Assembly (NCBI RefSeq): GCF_035920345.1
Contig: NZ_CP109149.1
Location: 8,556,001-8,620,000, forward strand
Origin: Nocardia vinacea
GTDB taxonomy: Bacteria > Actinomycetota > Actinomycetes > Mycobacteriales > Mycobacteriaceae
Reading direction: 5' to 3'
DNA length: 64,000 nt
The notes beneath the pieces were generated by a model. The model ran no database searches and was not told where the DNA came from. It worked only from the letters and a program-made list of their open reading frames with translations. A program made the position numbers and the translations under genes. This document shows, piece after piece, positions 12,301 to 24,554 of this stretch. Each line of letters opens with the position of its first letter. The first letter of the stretch is position 1.

Positions 12301-15300
12301 GATGGGGTGGGCTGGTCCGAGGGCGCCGGAATGTTGGTGTTGGAGCGGTTGTCCGATGCCCGTCGCAATGGTCATGACGTGCTTGCGGTGATTGCTGGTT
12401 CGGCGGTGAATCAGGATGGCGCGTCGAATGGTTTCTCCGCGCCGAACGGTCCGTCACAGCGGCGGGTGATCCGGCAGGCATTGGCGAATGCAGGGGTGTC
12501 GCCGACCGAGGTGGATGTGGTCGAGGCGCACGGCACGGGTACGACTCTGGGCGATCCGATCGAAGCCCAGGCGCTGCTCGCGACCTATGGCCAAGATCGG
12601 AATGCGGATCGTCCGCTGTGGCTCGGATCATTGAAGTCCAACATCGGTCATGCCCAGGCGGCGGCCGGTGTCGGTGGCGTGATCAAGATGATCATGGCGA
12701 TGCGGCACGGCATGCTGCCCAAGACACTGCATGTCGATGCGCCCAGCACGAAAGTTGATTGGTCCGAAGGCCATATCCGCCTGCTGACCGAACCGGTGAC
12801 GTGGCCCGACGTGGATCGGCCGCGCCGTGCGGGTGTCTCCTCGTTCGGCCTCAGCGGCACCAATGCTCACCTCATCGTCGAACAGGCGCCCGCGGCGGAC
12901 CCGGCTCCGGTGGTCAAAACCCTTCCGGCGGGCGGGGTATTGCCGTGGGTGGTCTCGGCGCGGAGCGGCGAGGCATTGGCCGAGCAGGCCCGGCGGCTGG
13001 CCTCCTATGTCGGCGACCACGATTCGATCGACATCGGATTCTCGCTCGCCACCTCGCGAGTGTCGTTCGAGCATCGGGCCGTCGCGTTCTCGCCCGAGGA
13101 CGACGCCCTGCGGGCTGGCATCCAGGCGCTCGGGCGCGGCGAAACGATTCCGGGTGTGGTGTCCGGCCGGGTGGTGCCGGGGTCGACGGGTGTGGTGTTC
13201 TCGGGTCAGGGTGCGCAGTGGGCCGGTATGGCGGCTGAGTTGCGTGCGGTGTATTCGGTGTTCGGCGAGCATTTCGATGCGATTGTCGCGCAGTTGGATC
13301 CGCTGTTGGGGCAGCCGGTTTCGCTGGATGTGGCGCTGTCGGATGAGGATTCGGTCGATCGGACGGTGTTCGCGCAGGCGGGGTTGTTCGCGTTCGAGGT
13401 GGCGTTGTTCCGGTTGCTCGAGTCGTGGGGTGTGCGTGCGGATGTGGTGGCTGGTCATTCGATCGGTGAGGTCGCTGCTGCGCATGTGGCGGGTGTGTTG
13501 TCGCTGGCGGATGCGTGTGTGTTGGTGGCTGCGCGTGGTCGTTTGATGCAGGCGTTGCCTTCCGGTGGGGCGATGGTCGCCGTGGGTGCTTCTGAAGTTG
13601 ATGTGCGGCCGTTGCTGACCGGTGGGGTGTCGATCGCGGCGGTGAACGGTCCGTCGTCGGTGGTGCTGTCCGGTGTCGAGGAGGCGGTCCAGGCCGTTGT
13701 CGACACCTGCACCGAACGTGGTTGGCGCACACACCGATTGCGGGTTTCGCACGCTTTCCATTCGACTCTGATGGAGCCGATGCTGGCCGAGTTCGCCTCG
13801 GCGATCGCGGGTTTGACCTTCGGCCGACCCACCATCCCGTTGGTGTCGACGGTGACGGGTGCCCAGGTCGTCGACGAGATGGGTGATCCGTCGTATTGGG
13901 TCGGTCAGGTCCGGGATACGGTCCGGTTCGCCGATGCCGTTGCCACGATGGCCGGTTCGGGTGTATCCCGGTTTGCCGAGGTCGGCCCCGATGCGGTGCT
14001 GACCCCGATGGTCGCGCAGACTCTCGACGACGAGGCCACTGTAGTGGTGGCGTTGGCGCGTCGTGACCGTGCCGATGCGTCCGCGGTGGCGGGTGGGATC
14101 GCGGGATTGTTCGTGGCCGGTACCGAGGTGAATTGGGCCGGCTACTACACCGGGACGGGGGCGCGGCGAATCGACTTGCCCACCTATGCTTTCCAGCACC
14201 GGCGCTATTGGATACCCGAAGGTTCCGCCGGCAAGGGTGACGCCCGGTCGATGGGGCTCGTCGCGACCAGGCACCCGCTGGTGTCGGCGGTGCTGTCGCA
14301 ACCGGATTCCGATGTGGTCGCCGTCAGCGGCAGATTGTCGGTGCAGACGCAGCCCTGGCTGGCCGACCACCGGGTCATGGATACCGTGTTGTTCCCCGGC
14401 ACCGGTCTCGTCGAACTCGCCCTGCACGCCGGTGAGCGGGTGGGCTGTTCGAGCCTGGAGGAGCTGATTCTGCGTGCCCCGCTGGTGTTGCCGGAGTCCG
14501 GCGGTGTCGCGGTGCAGGTCGTGATCGGCGGTGCGGACGAGGGGCGTCGTGGGGTGCGGATATTCTCCCGCCCCGACGACGATGCCGATTCGGTGGCATC
14601 GTGGACTTTGCATGCCGAAGGCGTCCTCGTGCCGGCAGCCGACGGCGCACCGGCGGACCTGGCGCAGTGGCCGCCCGCCGACGCCACTGCGGTCCCGGTC
14701 GAGGACCTCTACGACTCTCTCGATGCGCAGGGCTATCACTACGGTCCGGTCTTCCAGGCATTGCGGGCGGTGTGGCGCGGATCGGAGGGGCTCTACGCCG
14801 AGGTCGAGTTGCCCGAGGCGGCGCGAGGCGACGCGGAGCGGTTCGGTGTGCATCCGGCATTGCTGGATGCGGCTTTGCACGCCTTGCGTTTTGCCGATGA
14901 TGCTGCGGCGGACGGTGCTGGGCTGGCGTTGCCGTTCGAGTGGTCGGGTGTCACTGTGCATGCGGCGGGGGCCGATGCGTTGCGGGTCCGGCTGACCCGT
15001 ATCGGTGAGCGTGGGGTTGCGCTGGATCTGGCGGATTCGACCGGTGCTGCCGTGGCGACGGTGCGGCACTTGGCGTCCCGGCCGATCGATCCCGCGCAGC
15101 TCACCGCAGGCACTCCGATTTCTCGTACCGCTGTGTTCGATGTGAGCTGGGCGCCGATCTCGGTGACCGAGGGCGAGGTCGCCGGCGTGGCATGGGCGGA
15201 TCTCGGTGACCTGGGTGAGCAGGTCCCGCAGGTGGTGGTGCTGGACTGCCCGGCGGGCAATGATCCCGTCACCGTTCGTGCCGCTACTCATGGTGTGTTG

Positions 15301-18300
15301 CAGGTGCTGCAGTCCTGGTTCGCCGAGCCTCGGTTCGGTGAGTCGGTGCTGGTGGTTCGGACCGGTGGCGCGGTATCGGTGGCTGGGGAGGACATTTCGA
15401 ATCTGGCAGGTGCCGCTGTCGGCGGCCTGGTTCGTTCGGCACAGGCCGAGGGCGTCGGCCGGATCGTGTTGGTGGATACCGATTCCGAGCTCGACGGCCT
15501 GCTGGGCGGGATTCTGGCGTCAGAGGAACCGCAGGTGGCGGTGCGTGATGGGCAGGTGTACAGAGCGCGACTCGGGCGAGTCGTCTCGACCACCGCTCCG
15601 GCGACGGGTTCCTTCGACCCGGACGACACTGTCCTGATCACCGGCGCCAGCGGCTACCTTGGTGCGCTGTTCGCCCGGCACCTGGTGAACGCCCATGGCG
15701 TGCGCCGTCTGCTGTTGCTCAGCAGGCGCGGTGAATCCGGTCCCGGCGCAACAGCACTGCGAGAAGAGTTGCAGCAGATCGGTGCCGAGGTCGAGTTCGT
15801 CGCATGCGATGTCGCCGACCGCGGCGCGCTGGCCGAGGTGCTGGCCACTGTTCCTGCCGCACAACCGCTTACGGGCGTCTTCCACCTCGCAGGTGTGCTC
15901 GATGACGGTGCGATCGCGTCGCTGAGTCCGGAGCGGATGGACGCGGTGCTGGCCCCGAAGGTCGACGCCGCGCTGCATCTGCACGAGCTGACCGCCGACC
16001 TGCCTTTGAAGGCGTTCGTGCTGTTCAGCTCGGTCGCCGGTGCGTTCGGTAGCCCCGGCCAGGGCAACTACGCCGCGGCCAACGCCTGCCTGGACGCGCT
16101 GGCCGCGCACCGCAGGGCATCCGGGCTGCCCGGTATATCTCTGGCCTGGGGTCTGTGGGGCACGGACGGGGGTATGGCCGCGGAGCTCAGCGACGTCGAC
16201 CGGCGCCGGATGTCCCGGTCGGGCCTGCTGCCGCTGTCGGCGGACCAGGGTCTGGCCCTGTTCGACGCCGCGACGGGAATGGACACGGCGGCCCTCGTCC
16301 TCGCCCGGGTGGATCTGGATGCCATGCGCTCTGCGGGATTCGCCGCGCCCGCATTGTTTTCCGCACTGATCCCGCAGCGCCGCAGAGCGGTCTCCGGTGC
16401 GTCCGCGGCGTTGCGTGCTCGGCTGTCGAGCACTCCCGACAGCGAGCGTTTCGACGTGCTGCTGGAGATCGTGCGCGGTCAGATCGCCACCGTCCTCGGC
16501 CACGAGAACACGAACGCGGTGGCAGCGGACCGGGCCTTCAACGAGCTGGGCTTCGATTCGATCACCGCTGTCGAATTCCGAAATGCGCTGAAGGCCGCCA
16601 CCGGTCTCCCGCTGCCCGCGACCTTGGTGTTCGACTACCCAACGCCCCAGGCTTTGGCGCGGTATCTGGCCGACGAGTTCGCCGGGACGAGCCGCGATGT
16701 CGAGGTCACCGCTGTCAGGGCTGTCGACGGCGACCCGATCGCCGTGGTCGGCATGGCCTGCCGTTACCCCGGAGGGGTGACGTCCCCGGAAGACCTCTGG
16801 GAACTCGTGCGCACCGGCCGGGACGCGGTATCGACGTTCCCGGTCGACCGCGGCTGGGACCTCAACGGCATCTACGATCCGGAACCCGGCCGTGCGGGTA
16901 GGTCCTACACCCGAGAGGGTGGATTCCTGCACACGGCTGCCGATTTCGACGCGGACTTCTTCGGGATCAGTCCCAACGAAGCCGTGATGACGGATCCGCA
17001 GCAGCGGCAACTGCTGGAAACCACGTGGGAGGCGTTGGAGCGCGCAGGTGTGGATCCGGCGGTGCTGCGCGGTAGTTCGACCGGCGTCTTCACCGGCGTC
17101 ATGTACCACGACTACGCCCAGGGGACCGGTAACAGCGCGGCCGGCAGCCTGGTGTCCGGTCGCATCGCCTACACCCTTGGGTTGGAGGGCCCGGCCGTGT
17201 CGGTGGATACAGCGTGCTCGTCGTCCTTGGTGACAATGCATTTGGCGGCGCAGTCGCTGCGGTCGGGGGAGTGCGATCTGGCCTTGGCCGGTGGCGTGAC
17301 GGTGATGGCGACTCCGGAGACTCTGGTGGAATTCAGCCGGCAGCGGGGCTTGTCGCCGGATGGCCGGTGTAAGTCCTTCGCCGATGCGGCCGATGGTGTC
17401 GGCTGGTCCGAGGGCGCCGGAATGTTGGTGCTGGAGCGGTTGTCCGACGCTCAGCGCAACGGTCATCGGGTGCTTGCGGTGATGACCGGTTCGGCGGTGA
17501 ATCAGGATGGTGCGTCGAATGGTTTGACCGCGCCGAATGGTCCGTCGCAGCGGCGGGTGATTCGCCAGGCGCTGGCGAATGCGGGGGTTTCGCCGGTCGA
17601 TGTCGATGTGGTGGAAGCCCACGGCACGGGTACGACTCTGGGCGATCCGATTGAGGCCCAGGCCCTTTTGGCTACCTACGGGCAGGGTCGTGATGCGGAT
17701 CGTCCGCTGTGGTTGGGGTCGTTGAAGTCGAATATCGGTCATGCTCAGGCCGCTGCTGGTGTCGGTGGTGTGATCAAGATGGTCATGGCGATGCGCCGAG
17801 GACTGTTGCCGAAGACGCTGCATGTCGATGCGCCCAGCACGAAAGTTGATTGGTCCGAAGGTCATATCCGTTTGCTGACCGAGGCGGTGGCGTGGCCGGA
17901 GGTGGATCGGCCGCGTCGTGCGGGTGTGTCCTCGTTCGGTATCAGCGGCACCAACGCGCACGTCATCATCGAACAGGCCCCGGTGCCGACGGTGGTGCCG
18001 GAGCCTGTGGTCAAGTCCGCGCCGGCGGGCGGGTTGCTGCCATGGGTGGTCTCGGCCCGCAGTGCCGATGCTCTCACCGCTCAGGCGGCCCGCCTGGCAT
18101 CGCATGTGGGCGAACACGATCCGATCGATATCGGCTTCTCGCTGGCATCGACGCGCAGTGTCTTCGAACATCGTGCTGTTGTGTTGGCCGGCGACCGTGC
18201 GGGGCTGCTGGCAGGTGTCCGGACCTTGGCGGCCGGTGCGCCGGTACCCGGTGTGGTGACCGGCCGTGTGCTGGCGGGTTCGACGGGTGTGGTGTTCTCG

Positions 18301-21300
18301 GGTCAGGGTGCCCAGTGGGCCGGCATGGCCGCGGAGCTGTGTGCGGCCTTCCCGGTCTTCGGCAACCACTTCGATGTGATCGTTGCCGAGCTCGATCCGC
18401 TGCTGGAACAGCCTGTTTCGCTGAGCACGGCATTGGCGAACGACGATCTGGTCGACCGGACCGTGTTCGCGCAGGCGGGGTTGTTCGCGTTCGAGGTGGC
18501 GCTGTTCCGGCTGCTCGAATCGTGGGGCGTACGCGCGGATGTCGTAGCCGGTCACTCGATCGGTGAGGTCGCTGCCGCGCATGCGGCCGGAGTGCTGTCG
18601 CTGACGGACGCCTGTGTGTTGGTGGCTGCGCGTGGTCGCTTGATGCAGGCGTTGCCTTCCGGTGGGGCGATGGTCGCCGTGGGTGCCTCCGAGGCCGATG
18701 TGCGGCCGTTGCTGACCGGTGAGGTGTCGATCGCGGCGGTGAACGGTCCGTCGTCGGTGGTGCTCTCGGGTGTCGAAGCCGATGTCGTGGCTGTCGTCGA
18801 GGCTTGTGCCGAACATGGTTGGCGCACACACCGACTGCGGGTTTCGCACGCTTTCCATTCGGCCTCGATGGACCCGATGTTGGCCGAATTCGCCACGGCG
18901 ATCGAAGGTTTGACGTTCGGGCGCCCGCGTACCCCGCTGGTGTCGACGGTCACCGGCGCCCGGGTCGCCGACGAGATGTCGGATCCGGCGTACTGGGTCG
19001 GTCAGGTCCGGGACACGGTGCGGTTCGCCGATGCCGTCGCGGCAATGGCGGATCTGGGTGTAGCCAGGTTCGCCGAGGTCGGCCCCGACGCGGTGCTGAC
19101 CCCGATGATCGCCCAAACCCTGGACACCGCAACGACTATCGCGCTGTCCAAACGAAACACAGCGGACTCCGAGACTATGCTGACCGGCCTCGCCCGACTG
19201 CACGTATCGGGTGCGACGGTGGATTGGACGACCTACTACACCGGCACCGGCGGCGTGCGGATCGACCTGCCGACCTACGGCTTCCAGCACCGCCGCTTCT
19301 GGTCCACCGGCCCGCTGCACACCGGCGAGGCGCACACACTCGGCCTGCGGTCCACCGACCACCCGATGCTGGGTGCCCTGGTGGCACAGCCGGAGAGCGG
19401 CGGCGTCCGATTCACCGGCCGCCTGTCCACGAACACCCATCCCTGGCTGGCCGATCACGACGTGCTCGGCACGGTGCTGTTGCCGGGCACCGGATTCGTC
19501 GAATTGGCCGCCCACGCCGGCGACCAGGTCGACTGCCCGGAGCTCGCGGAACTCACCCTGCTGGCGCCACTGGTGTTCCAGGGGCAGGGCGGCGTCGACA
19601 TCCAAGTGATCCTCGGCGACGGCGACGACTCCGGTCGTCGACGGCTCGACATCTACTCCCGGCGGGACGATGACGATCCGTCGGTGCCGTGGACGCACCA
19701 CGCGCAGGGCACGGTGAGCCCGAGCCGGGAAACCGAAACACCGGACGGCTGGACGGACTTCGTGCAGTGGCCACCGGCCGGTGCCACGGACATCGAGTTG
19801 GCCGGCGCCTACGACGTACTCGCCGACCACGGCTACAACTACGGGCCCGCCTTCCGCGGACTGGAAGCCCTGTGGCGACGCGGTGAGGACCTCTTCGCCG
19901 AGGTGGCGCTGCCCGAGCCGACCGCTACCCAGGGCTACGGCATGCATCCGGCGTTGCTGGACGCGGCCATGCACGCGCTGTCCTTCGGTCTCCCACAGGG
20001 CGTGGACGAGCAGGCCGAGCGGCCGACCCTGGTGCCGTTCGTCTGGTCGTCGGTGCGGGTGCACGCCGCCGGAGCCCGGCGGGTGCGGGTTCGATTGTCC
20101 TGGCTGAACCAGGGCGAGCTCGCCCTGGCCATGGCCGATTCCGCTGGGGCGCCACTGTTGTCCGTCGGGTCGCTCGCGCTGCGCCCGATGTCGCTCGAAC
20201 TGCTCTCGGCCGCAACCCGATCCGCGCCGGACGGGCGGTACGAGCTCAGCTGGCGGCCCGGGCCGGAACTGCGCTCGGCGGGTTCGTGGGCCGAGTGGGG
20301 GTCGTCTGCGTCGGCCTCGGTCGTCCTGTTCCGCCCCCCGGTCGACGGCGACGACGGTCCGGTCCGGTTGCGCACCGCGCTGCACCGCACGCTCGGCGTC
20401 GTCCAGGAGTTCTTGCGCGAGGATCGCTACGCGGCAAGCACTTTGGTTGTGGTCACAGACGCTGCGGCCGGCCCGGCCACGGCTGCGGTGTGGGGCCTGG
20501 TGCGCGCGGCGCAGGCGGAGCATCCCGGGCGGATCGTGCTCGTGGAGGCCGCGGCCGAGACCACCCCGGATCTCCTTGCCGCCGCGGCGATGTCGGGTGA
20601 ACCGGAACTGGCCGTCCGGGCGGACGGGACATGGGTGCCGCGGCTCGTGCGGGCCGCGCTGCCCGAGTCGGACCCGCGGGCACCTTGGGATCCGGAACGG
20701 ACGGTACTGATCACCGGTGGCACCGGTGGCATCGGTGGTCACCTCGCCAGGCACCTGGTGAGTGAGCACGGTGTGCGGCACCTGCTGCTGGCCGGCCGCC
20801 GCGGACCGGATGCCGCCGCGGATCTCATCGCGGAATTGACCGACCTCGGTGCCCGGGTGCGCGTGGCCGCCTGCGACGTCGCGGACCGAAATGCGTTGCG
20901 AGAACTGCTCGCTTCGGTTCCGGCCGAGCATCCGCTGGGTGCGGTCGTGCACGTGGCGGGCGTTGCCAACAACGGGATGGTCGAGACCCTGACGCCGGAG
21001 CAGATCGACTACTCCCTCGGCGCCAAGGCCGACGCGGCCTGGTATCTGCACGAGCTCACCCGGGCCGCCGGACTGTCCGCCTTCGTGCTGATCTCCTCGG
21101 TGGCGGGGTCCATCCTGCCCGCCGGCCAGGGCGGATACGCGGCGGCCAACGTGTTCCTCGACGCGCTCGCCACCCACCGGCACGCCGAAGGTCTGCCGGC
21201 GACCGCGCTCGCCTACGGTCTGTGGGATATCGAAACGGGCCTGTCGCAGTGGCTCAGCGAGGCCGACCGGCAGCGCATGCGCCGCCAGGGTCTGCCGCCA

Positions 21301-22611
21301 CTGGCCGCGGGCAAGGCGCTCGAATTGTTCGATACCGCAGTAGCTTCGGAGTCTCCGGCGAGCATCCTGACCGAAATCGACCTGCCCGCCCTGCGGGCTC
21401 GGGACGCGGTGCCCGCACTGCTGCGCGACCTGGCCAAGCGAGCCGGGCGGCGGCAGAGTGCCGGGGCCCCGGACACGGGCGCACTGCGCAGGCAGCTGGC
21501 CCAGCTCCCGGAGTCCGAACAGGAAGAGTGGCTCCGTAAGCACATTCTCGAGACCGCGGCCAGGCTACTGGGTCATGAGAGCGTCGATTCTCTCGACCCG
21601 GAGCGTGATTTCCTCGAATCGGGATTCGACTCACTGGCAGCCATGGAGCTGCGGACCACGCTCAACGCGTCCACCGGTCTGACGCTGCCGACGGCCGCGA
21701 TCTTCGACCACAAGACGCCGGCGGCGCTGGCTCGATACCTGCGGACGGAGCTCACCGCGACCGCACAACGCGGTGATGCGCCGGTCGGCGAGGACGACTC
21801 GCTGTACGGGATGTTCCGGGGCGCGGTGGAGAGCGGCCGGTTCGTCCAGGCCTTCGATCTGTTGCGGGTGACGGCGGAGCTGCGCGAACAGTTCACCGCC
21901 GCACCGGAACCGGGCCGGCTGCCGGTGCCGACGCGACTCGCCGCGGGCCCCGCCCTGCCGCGGATCATCTGCCTCACACCGCCACTGGCGACCGGGGGCG
22001 CGCATCAGTACGCCCGGATCGCCTCGCACCTGGGCAGTGCGAGGGACATCGTGGCGGTGTCGCCGATCGGCTGCCGGACGGGCGAACCGTTGCCGGCGAC
22101 ACCGACAGCGGCCTCGGAAGCCTTGGCGCGCAGCGTCCTCGAGGCGGCGCAGGGAGATCCGTTCGTTCTGCTCGGCTACTCCTCGGGCGGCCTGCTTGCC
22201 TACCGCGTCACCGAGCACCTGGAAGCGACCGGTGGCCCAGCGCCCGCCGGCGTGGTCATGCTGGACACCTACAAGGTGCACGATGACGGCGATTGGCTAC
22301 TGCGAGCGATGGCCGAACACATGGTGTCGAACGAAGCCACGTTCGGTCGGTTCGACCGGGATCGGTTGACGGGTATGGGTCGGTACGTGCAGCTGCTACA
22401 ACAGATGGTGCCCGGCTCCGTCACCACGCCCACGCTGTTCATCCAGTGCGCCGAGAGCTTCCTGGGGGGCTCATCGGATCGCATGGACTGGCAGGCCGAA
22501 CCGTGGGATTCGATGCACACCGTTGTTTCGGTACCGGCTAACCACTTCTCGATCCTGGAGGACGGTTCAGCGGATGTTGCCGAAGCGATCGTGGGCTGGC
22601 TCGAGGGCTAG
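6376..22611 (+). CDS. Three-module type I polyketide synthase with terminal thioesterase
   Basis: 5411 residues. ATG 6376 is preferred over the in-frame TTG 6373 because GAAGGA lies 7 nt upstream. Order: charged coiled-coil docking segment (1-35); module 1 KS (Cys196), AT (Ser647), DH (His956), KR (Tyr1531), ACP (Ser1696); module 2 KS (Cys1917), AT (Ser2362), DH (His2665), KR with LDD, ACP (Ser3395); module 3 KS (Cys3614), AT (Ser4061), DH (His4361), KR, ACP (Ser5086); TE with GYSSG (Ser5269), a following Asp in MLDTY and a His in ANHF. All ATs carry HAFHS (malonyl). No ER is present. Three enoyl units are therefore expected, followed by release as an acid or macrolactone; which of these cannot be told from sequence. 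DH2 has Asp2669 where DH1 and DH3 have Gly. The gene starts 11 nt after the upstream PKS stop, so the two are one transcript. Confidence 0.96.
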   Translation: MTKPDDNTQKLAQALRVSLKETERLRARNRKLESSLREPIAIVGMACRYPGGVGSPEELWNLVSAGTDAASEFPANRGWDTERLYDPTGETPNSAYTREGGFLHAAGEFDPAFFNISPNEAALMDPQQFLLLETSWEAFERAGVDPGSLKGSRTGVWVGMMYHDYPANANTGSIASGRVSYVFGLEGPSVTVDTACSSSLVAMHSAAASLRSGECDLALAGGVAVMATPETLVEFSRQRGLSPDGRCKSFADAADGVGWSEGAGMLVLERLSDAQRNGHQVLAVLTGSAVNQDGASNGLTAPNGPSQRRVIRQALANAGVSPVDVDVVEAHGTGTTLGDPIEAQALLATYGQERDADHPLWLGSLKSNIGHAQAAAGVGGVIKMVMAMRHGMLPKTLHVDAPSSKVDWSEGHVRLLTEQVSWPEVDRPRRAGVSSFGISGTNAHVIIEQAPVSEPAVDEAPAPEIVPAGGLLPWAVSARSGEALAAQAVRLASRVVDQDLDPVDVGFSLASTRAVFDHRAVVLAGDRDGLLAGVRALGRAEVASGVVTGRVVPGSTGVAFSGQGAQWAGMAAELRAAYPVFAEAFGAIVAELDPLLEQPVSLSTALVNDDLVDRTVFAQAGLFAFEVALFRLLESWGVRADVVAGHSIGEVAAAHVAGVLSLTDACVLVAARGRLMQALPSGGAMVAVGASEADVRPLLTGEVSIAAVNGPSSVVLSGVEDAVAALVEACAERGWRTHRLRVSHAFHSASMDPMLAEFASAIEGLVFGRPSIPLVSTVTGARVTDEMTVPSYWVGQVRDTVRFADAVVAMVDLGVSRFAEVGPDAVLSPMVAQTLDDEAAVVVALARRDRADASAVLGGVAGLFVAGAEVNWAGLHAGGQRIDLPTYAFQHQRFWLDPKEALALSWLGAELGGVGSLGLDVVEHPLLGAVVPHPDSGGVSFTGRWTVESVEWLADHSVLGTVLLPGTGFVELASYVGGVLGCAVVDELVLQAPLTVPAEGSVAVQVVVTAADEAGRRRLSVHSRQNAEGPWLLHAEGVLVPDEVVADFDLAAWPPADAQPLDIDGVYDELLDIGYGYGPFFQGLQAAWRRGDELFAEVALPDPQDGKGFGIHPALFDAALHAGIVHGLRGGVEGFPALPFTWNRVVLHAAGASAVRVRIVVEGTRFALQLADEQGRPVMSVGALVSRPVSADRLQSDRVDDALFGVEWVAAAPSAESVEPGRVAVLNGDLAALITELDAAQDPVVPEIVLWEIPVHDGAPPEAARRIAIGVLDTLRGWLAEPRFAGSRLVVLTRRAVAVADSEQVDLGQAPVWGLLRAAQAEHPGRFQLLDLDQDEDRDALAIAAAAATAALEPEAALRGATLLVPRLSRHALGSIVRLSEPGTVLVTGGTGGLGGVIARHLVAEHGVRHLLLTSRRGPDAPGAAELCAELTELGAQVTVAACDVSDRSALAVLLDGISVEHPLVGVVHAAGTADNGLVESITAERVDYVFGPKVDAAWHLHELTRDASLSLFVLLSSAGGLVLAAGQANYAAANVFLDALAAHRHSLGLPATAIDYGLWARSTGLGVELSEAEFDLLRRQGFPPISEAEGLALFDAAIATDSAQLVALRVDRAVLRTRGELIPALVRALAPIPLRRTNRSAAGQAFARKLAGLSDVDRARALLDLVRSVAAATLGHVSVDAVEPQQAFQQLGFDSLSAVEFRNKLNAATGLQLPATLVFDYPNAQVVAEFIDSQLSGTSQDVAVTASRVAGDDPIAVVAMSCRYPGGVASPEDLWSLVADGMDTTGDLPSDRGWDIEGIYDPEPGKAGKTYTRQGGFLYSAAEFDADFFGISPNEATMMDPQQRLLLEISWEALERAGVDPAVLRGSSTGVFTGVMYHDYALGAGTGNSVAGSLVSGRIAYTLGLEGPAVSVDTACSSSLVAMHLAAQSLRSGECDLALAGGVAVMSTPEMLVEFSRQRGLSPDGRCKSFADAADGVGWSEGAGMLVLERLSDARRNGHDVLAVIAGSAVNQDGASNGFSAPNGPSQRRVIRQALANAGVSPTEVDVVEAHGTGTTLGDPIEAQALLATYGQDRNADRPLWLGSLKSNIGHAQAAAGVGGVIKMIMAMRHGMLPKTLHVDAPSTKVDWSEGHIRLLTEPVTWPDVDRPRRAGVSSFGLSGTNAHLIVEQAPAADPAPVVKTLPAGGVLPWVVSARSGEALAEQARRLASYVGDHDSIDIGFSLATSRVSFEHRAVAFSPEDDALRAGIQALGRGETIPGVVSGRVVPGSTGVVFSGQGAQWAGMAAELRAVYSVFGEHFDAIVAQLDPLLGQPVSLDVALSDEDSVDRTVFAQAGLFAFEVALFRLLESWGVRADVVAGHSIGEVAAAHVAGVLSLADACVLVAARGRLMQALPSGGAMVAVGASEVDVRPLLTGGVSIAAVNGPSSVVLSGVEEAVQAVVDTCTERGWRTHRLRVSHAFHSTLMEPMLAEFASAIAGLTFGRPTIPLVSTVTGAQVVDEMGDPSYWVGQVRDTVRFADAVATMAGSGVSRFAEVGPDAVLTPMVAQTLDDEATVVVALARRDRADASAVAGGIAGLFVAGTEVNWAGYYTGTGARRIDLPTYAFQHRRYWIPEGSAGKGDARSMGLVATRHPLVSAVLSQPDSDVVAVSGRLSVQTQPWLADHRVMDTVLFPGTGLVELALHAGERVGCSSLEELILRAPLVLPESGGVAVQVVIGGADEGRRGVRIFSRPDDDADSVASWTLHAEGVLVPAADGAPADLAQWPPADATAVPVEDLYDSLDAQGYHYGPVFQALRAVWRGSEGLYAEVELPEAARGDAERFGVHPALLDAALHALRFADDAAADGAGLALPFEWSGVTVHAAGADALRVRLTRIGERGVALDLADSTGAAVATVRHLASRPIDPAQLTAGTPISRTAVFDVSWAPISVTEGEVAGVAWADLGDLGEQVPQVVVLDCPAGNDPVTVRAATHGVLQVLQSWFAEPRFGESVLVVRTGGAVSVAGEDISNLAGAAVGGLVRSAQAEGVGRIVLVDTDSELDGLLGGILASEEPQVAVRDGQVYRARLGRVVSTTAPATGSFDPDDTVLITGASGYLGALFARHLVNAHGVRRLLLLSRRGESGPGATALREELQQIGAEVEFVACDVADRGALAEVLATVPAAQPLTGVFHLAGVLDDGAIASLSPERMDAVLAPKVDAALHLHELTADLPLKAFVLFSSVAGAFGSPGQGNYAAANACLDALAAHRRASGLPGISLAWGLWGTDGGMAAELSDVDRRRMSRSGLLPLSADQGLALFDAATGMDTAALVLARVDLDAMRSAGFAAPALFSALIPQRRRAVSGASAALRARLSSTPDSERFDVLLEIVRGQIATVLGHENTNAVAADRAFNELGFDSITAVEFRNALKAATGLPLPATLVFDYPTPQALARYLADEFAGTSRDVEVTAVRAVDGDPIAVVGMACRYPGGVTSPEDLWELVRTGRDAVSTFPVDRGWDLNGIYDPEPGRAGRSYTREGGFLHTAADFDADFFGISPNEAVMTDPQQRQLLETTWEALERAGVDPAVLRGSSTGVFTGVMYHDYAQGTGNSAAGSLVSGRIAYTLGLEGPAVSVDTACSSSLVTMHLAAQSLRSGECDLALAGGVTVMATPETLVEFSRQRGLSPDGRCKSFADAADGVGWSEGAGMLVLERLSDAQRNGHRVLAVMTGSAVNQDGASNGLTAPNGPSQRRVIRQALANAGVSPVDVDVVEAHGTGTTLGDPIEAQALLATYGQGRDADRPLWLGSLKSNIGHAQAAAGVGGVIKMVMAMRRGLLPKTLHVDAPSTKVDWSEGHIRLLTEAVAWPEVDRPRRAGVSSFGISGTNAHVIIEQAPVPTVVPEPVVKSAPAGGLLPWVVSARSADALTAQAARLASHVGEHDPIDIGFSLASTRSVFEHRAVVLAGDRAGLLAGVRTLAAGAPVPGVVTGRVLAGSTGVVFSGQGAQWAGMAAELCAAFPVFGNHFDVIVAELDPLLEQPVSLSTALANDDLVDRTVFAQAGLFAFEVALFRLLESWGVRADVVAGHSIGEVAAAHAAGVLSLTDACVLVAARGRLMQALPSGGAMVAVGASEADVRPLLTGEVSIAAVNGPSSVVLSGVEADVVAVVEACAEHGWRTHRLRVSHAFHSASMDPMLAEFATAIEGLTFGRPRTPLVSTVTGARVADEMSDPAYWVGQVRDTVRFADAVAAMADLGVARFAEVGPDAVLTPMIAQTLDTATTIALSKRNTADSETMLTGLARLHVSGATVDWTTYYTGTGGVRIDLPTYGFQHRRFWSTGPLHTGEAHTLGLRSTDHPMLGALVAQPESGGVRFTGRLSTNTHPWLADHDVLGTVLLPGTGFVELAAHAGDQVDCPELAELTLLAPLVFQGQGGVDIQVILGDGDDSGRRRLDIYSRRDDDDPSVPWTHHAQGTVSPSRETETPDGWTDFVQWPPAGATDIELAGAYDVLADHGYNYGPAFRGLEALWRRGEDLFAEVALPEPTATQGYGMHPALLDAAMHALSFGLPQGVDEQAERPTLVPFVWSSVRVHAAGARRVRVRLSWLNQGELALAMADSAGAPLLSVGSLALRPMSLELLSAATRSAPDGRYELSWRPGPELRSAGSWAEWGSSASASVVLFRPPVDGDDGPVRLRTALHRTLGVVQEFLREDRYAASTLVVVTDAAAGPATAAVWGLVRAAQAEHPGRIVLVEAAAETTPDLLAAAAMSGEPELAVRADGTWVPRLVRAALPESDPRAPWDPERTVLITGGTGGIGGHLARHLVSEHGVRHLLLAGRRGPDAAADLIAELTDLGARVRVAACDVADRNALRELLASVPAEHPLGAVVHVAGVANNGMVETLTPEQIDYSLGAKADAAWYLHELTRAAGLSAFVLISSVAGSILPAGQGGYAAANVFLDALATHRHAEGLPATALAYGLWDIETGLSQWLSEADRQRMRRQGLPPLAAGKALELFDTAVASESPASILTEIDLPALRARDAVPALLRDLAKRAGRRQSAGAPDTGALRRQLAQLPESEQEEWLRKHILETAARLLGHESVDSLDPERDFLESGFDSLAAMELRTTLNASTGLTLPTAAIFDHKTPAALARYLRTELTATAQRGDAPVGEDDSLYGMFRGAVESGRFVQAFDLLRVTAELREQFTAAPEPGRLPVPTRLAAGPALPRIICLTPPLATGGAHQYARIASHLGSARDIVAVSPIGCRTGEPLPATPTAASEALARSVLEAAQGDPFVLLGYSSGGLLAYRVTEHLEATGGPAPAGVVMLDTYKVHDDGDWLLRAMAEHMVSNEATFGRFDRDRLTGMGRYVQLLQQMVPGSVTTPTLFIQCAESFLGGSSDRMDWQAEPWDSMHTVVSVPANHFSILEDGSADVAEAIVGWLEG

Positions 22612-22615
22612 GAAA

Positions 22616-22650
22616 AACGACCGGGTGGGCGAGTCGCTCACCCGGTCGTT
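22616..22650. terminator. Bidirectional stem-loop between convergent PKS and thioesterase genes
   Basis: A perfect 12-bp stem (AACGACCGGGTG at 22616-22627 with CACCCGGTCGTT at 22639-22650) encloses an 11-nt loop. It starts 5 nt after the PKS stop and ends 6 nt from the stop of the facing gene, a position suited to terminating both. There is no long U-run, as is usual in high-GC actinobacteria. Confidence 0.8.
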
Positions 22651-22656
22651 GCGGCT

Positions 22657-23415
22657 CTAGCTCGAGAGTGCTCGGGCGCAATGATCGCGAATCAGCTGTC
22701 CTATCGGGTGGCGATTCGCATCGATGAAGAAATGACCGCCTGGAAATGATTTCGCGAAGAAGCTTCCAGTGGTATGCGAGCCCCATACCTCGATTTCCGC
22801 GAGACTCGCATCGGGGTCACGGTCGCCGGCAATCGCGACGATAGGGCTGCTGACCATCGCGTCCGCACTGCACTCGTAGGTCTCGATGGCTCGATAGTCG
22901 TTCCTGACGATCGACAGGATCAGCTCTCGAAATTCGGGATCCTCGAGCAACGCCGCCGGTGTACCGCCGAACCGCAGTAGCTGCTCACCGAGTTCTCGAT
23001 CGCTCAGCAGGTGCACTCGCAGCTCGGGTTGCGCTGCCGAAGGCGCGCGCCGACCGGAGGCGAACAGGACCCGCGCGCTTGCTCCCGATTCGTGCTCGAG
23101 CCGCCGACATGCCTCGAAAGCGACAACAGACCCCATACTGTGTCCGAACAAGGAAAAGTCCTTGGCATCCCCGACTGCCGCTATCAGCTCGGGAAGCAGG
23201 CCGTCGACGAGGTCCGGAATATTCCCCACTAGCGGTTCACGTCGTCTGTCTTGTCGCCCCGGATATTGGACAGCAAAAACCTCATACTCCGGCCCGACGC
23301 TTTCGGCCAATGGGCCGAAAGATATGGCGGAGCCGCCGGCGTGCGGAAAGCAAATCAGTTTATGAGATCCGGCCGCCGGCGCGGGGGACAGGCGACGTAG
23401 CCAGTTATTATCCAT
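22657..23415 (-). CDS. Type II (editing) thioesterase
   Basis: A 252-residue alpha/beta hydrolase of the GrsT/RifR family. It has an FPHAGGSA oxyanion loop near residue 24, the GHSMG nucleophile elbow near residue 91 and the catalytic His in GGHFF near residue 227. The length is normal for stand-alone thioesterases that clear stalled or mis-acylated carrier proteins in PKS/NRPS systems. It faces the PKS genes across a terminator, so it is probably transcribed separately from them but serves the same assembly line. Its start overlaps the end of the upstream methyltransferase by 8 nt, so the two are likely translationally coupled. The function is assigned from the family and the context. Confidence 0.92.
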   Translation of the reverse strand: MDNNWLRRLSPAPAAGSHKLICFPHAGGSAISFGPLAESVGPEYEVFAVQYPGRQDRRREPLVGNIPDLVDGLLPELIAAVGDAKDFSLFGHSMGSVVAFEACRRLEHESGASARVLFASGRRAPSAAQPELRVHLLSDRELGEQLLRFGGTPAALLEDPEFRELILSIVRNDYRAIETYECSADAMVSSPIVAIAGDRDPDASLAEIEVWGSHTTGSFFAKSFPGGHFFIDANRHPIGQLIRDHCARALSS

Positions 23416-24265
23416 GGGTTAGCCGCACCACCGAACTCCAAGGCTTCCATGAGCTTTCGATCGGCTTGCGGGGATCCGGCGGCGGGAAGAGTGTCGTCGG
23501 CTTCATGAACCAGGGCAGCCGGTGGAACCGGTGTGCCGCCGAGGCCAGAGGTTCCACCTCGTCGGCCGTCCAGCCGAGGTCGGCGAAGAAGCCCAGCGGG
23601 TCGACCGGACCGAACTGCCAGGGGGCATTGGCCAGCAGTTCGGTGGTGGCTTTGCTCATCCGCTTCACAATCGCCCGGTTATTGACATCCAGTGCCCACC
23701 AAGCGATTTCAGGACGAGCCAGCGCGGCGGCCAAGCTGATGACATCGTCGTCGGAGAGGTAGTAGATCAGACCCTCGGTGAGCACCAGCGCGCGCTGCGC
23801 GCCCGCGAGGGCCTCGTCCAGGAACTGCCCCCGCACCTCGGGATCGGCGAGGTCCACCGCCGTGCGGGTGAGCGCGCAGCGCGGCGACTCACCGTTCAGC
23901 AGCTCGTTCTTCTCGGCGACCAACTCGGGGAGATCGGCCTCTATCCAAGGGAATTCGCTGGGCAGATCCAAACGGTACGGACGGGTATCCATACCCGCGG
24001 CCATATTGACCACCCGATCGCAGCCATCCGCGATGGTCTTCAGGATCAGGTCGTCGATGAGTTTGGTCCGGGTGACCAGGTTCCAGCCATTGAGCATCAA
24101 GCGCGGTGTGTGGGCGGCTATTGCGCGGCCCCGCTCCCCGGCGACTCGGTCGGCGAGGGGATCGTGAAAGAGGGCGTCCGGGCGCGCGGATTCGATGGCG
24201 CGGAAGGCGGCCACCCAGCGGGCGGTGTCGGAAACATTGGTAACTAGTTCAGCGGTCTCGGCCAC
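23408..24265 (-). CDS. SAM-dependent methyltransferase, TIGR00027/LCMT-like family
   Basis: 285 residues with a GTG start at 24265. The N-terminus (SDTARWVAAFRA, then FHDPLADR) and the SAM loop VVNMAAGMDTRPYR are typical of the leucine-carboxyl-methyltransferase-like family, which is abundant in mycobacteria and Nocardia. An acidic segment follows (WIEADLPELVAEK). These enzymes are predicted to transfer a methyl group to a carboxyl or hydroxyl group, but most are uncharacterised. It is the first gene of a two-gene unit with the type II thioesterase. This makes it a candidate tailoring enzyme for the polyketide, although no motif proves the substrate. A similar protein is encoded at 48673-49530. 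Confidence 0.85.
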   Translation of the reverse strand: MAETAELVTNVSDTARWVAAFRAIESARPDALFHDPLADRVAGERGRAIAAHTPRLMLNGWNLVTRTKLIDDLILKTIADGCDRVVNMAAGMDTRPYRLDLPSEFPWIEADLPELVAEKNELLNGESPRCALTRTAVDLADPEVRGQFLDEALAGAQRALVLTEGLIYYLSDDDVISLAAALARPEIAWWALDVNNRAIVKRMSKATTELLANAPWQFGPVDPLGFFADLGWTADEVEPLASAAHRFHRLPWFMKPTTLFPPPDPRKPIESSWKPWSSVVRLTHG

Positions 24266-24389
24266 CCGTGCAGTCTTGCACAGCGAACAAAACGATGCTC
24301 AGGCGTGGAAGACCGGTACGTATGCGGCGGTCGAGATCCGCGGAAGCGGTGAAGATGGCTGGGGCGGGGCCGGATTACCCAGGCCGGGC

Positions 24390-24554
24390 TCAGAACCGCT
24401 CGAGTTCGTACAGGCGGGTGCCTGCGGAGTCGAAGACGACCGCGTGGTCGGCATCGCTGAATTCGACTTTGTATGTGCTGCGATTGGGGCTTTGGGTGAC
24501 CACGAGGCAATAGCGCCCGTCAGCGTCCGCCTTTCCCGAGATGACACAGGTCAT
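24390..24554 (-). CDS. Small 54-residue protein, possibly the tail of a decayed gene
   Basis: The ORF runs from ATG 24554 to TGA 24390. The composition looks coding (MTCVISGKADADGRYCLVV near the start, YELERF at the end), with two Cys and a beta-rich pattern as in small secreted or lipoprotein domains. The same frame continues upstream to ATG 24683 (MRGQPIRR, a basic start) but is interrupted by TGA at 24627-24629, the 19th codon. It may therefore be the 3' part of a gene broken by a nonsense mutation. The family is not recognised. It sits between the exporter at 24694 and the methyltransferase, and the rest of 24266-24693 holds nothing I can support. Confidence 0.45.
   Translation of the reverse strand: MTCVISGKADADGRYCLVVTQSPNRSTYKVEFSDADHAVVFDSAGTRLYELERF

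Noticed and set aside
15520..21543. 2007-residue minus-strand ORF in the second PKS
   Set aside because: A long antisense frame made possible by GC-rich codon use; no domain or ribosome site, and all of it lies inside a well-supported PKS.
1..24265. Assigning the PKS to the known Nocardia NOCAP synthase
   Set aside because: NOCAP is a nocardiosis-associated assembly line, but I cannot compare sequences here, and only part of this cluster is visible, so a name would be a guess.
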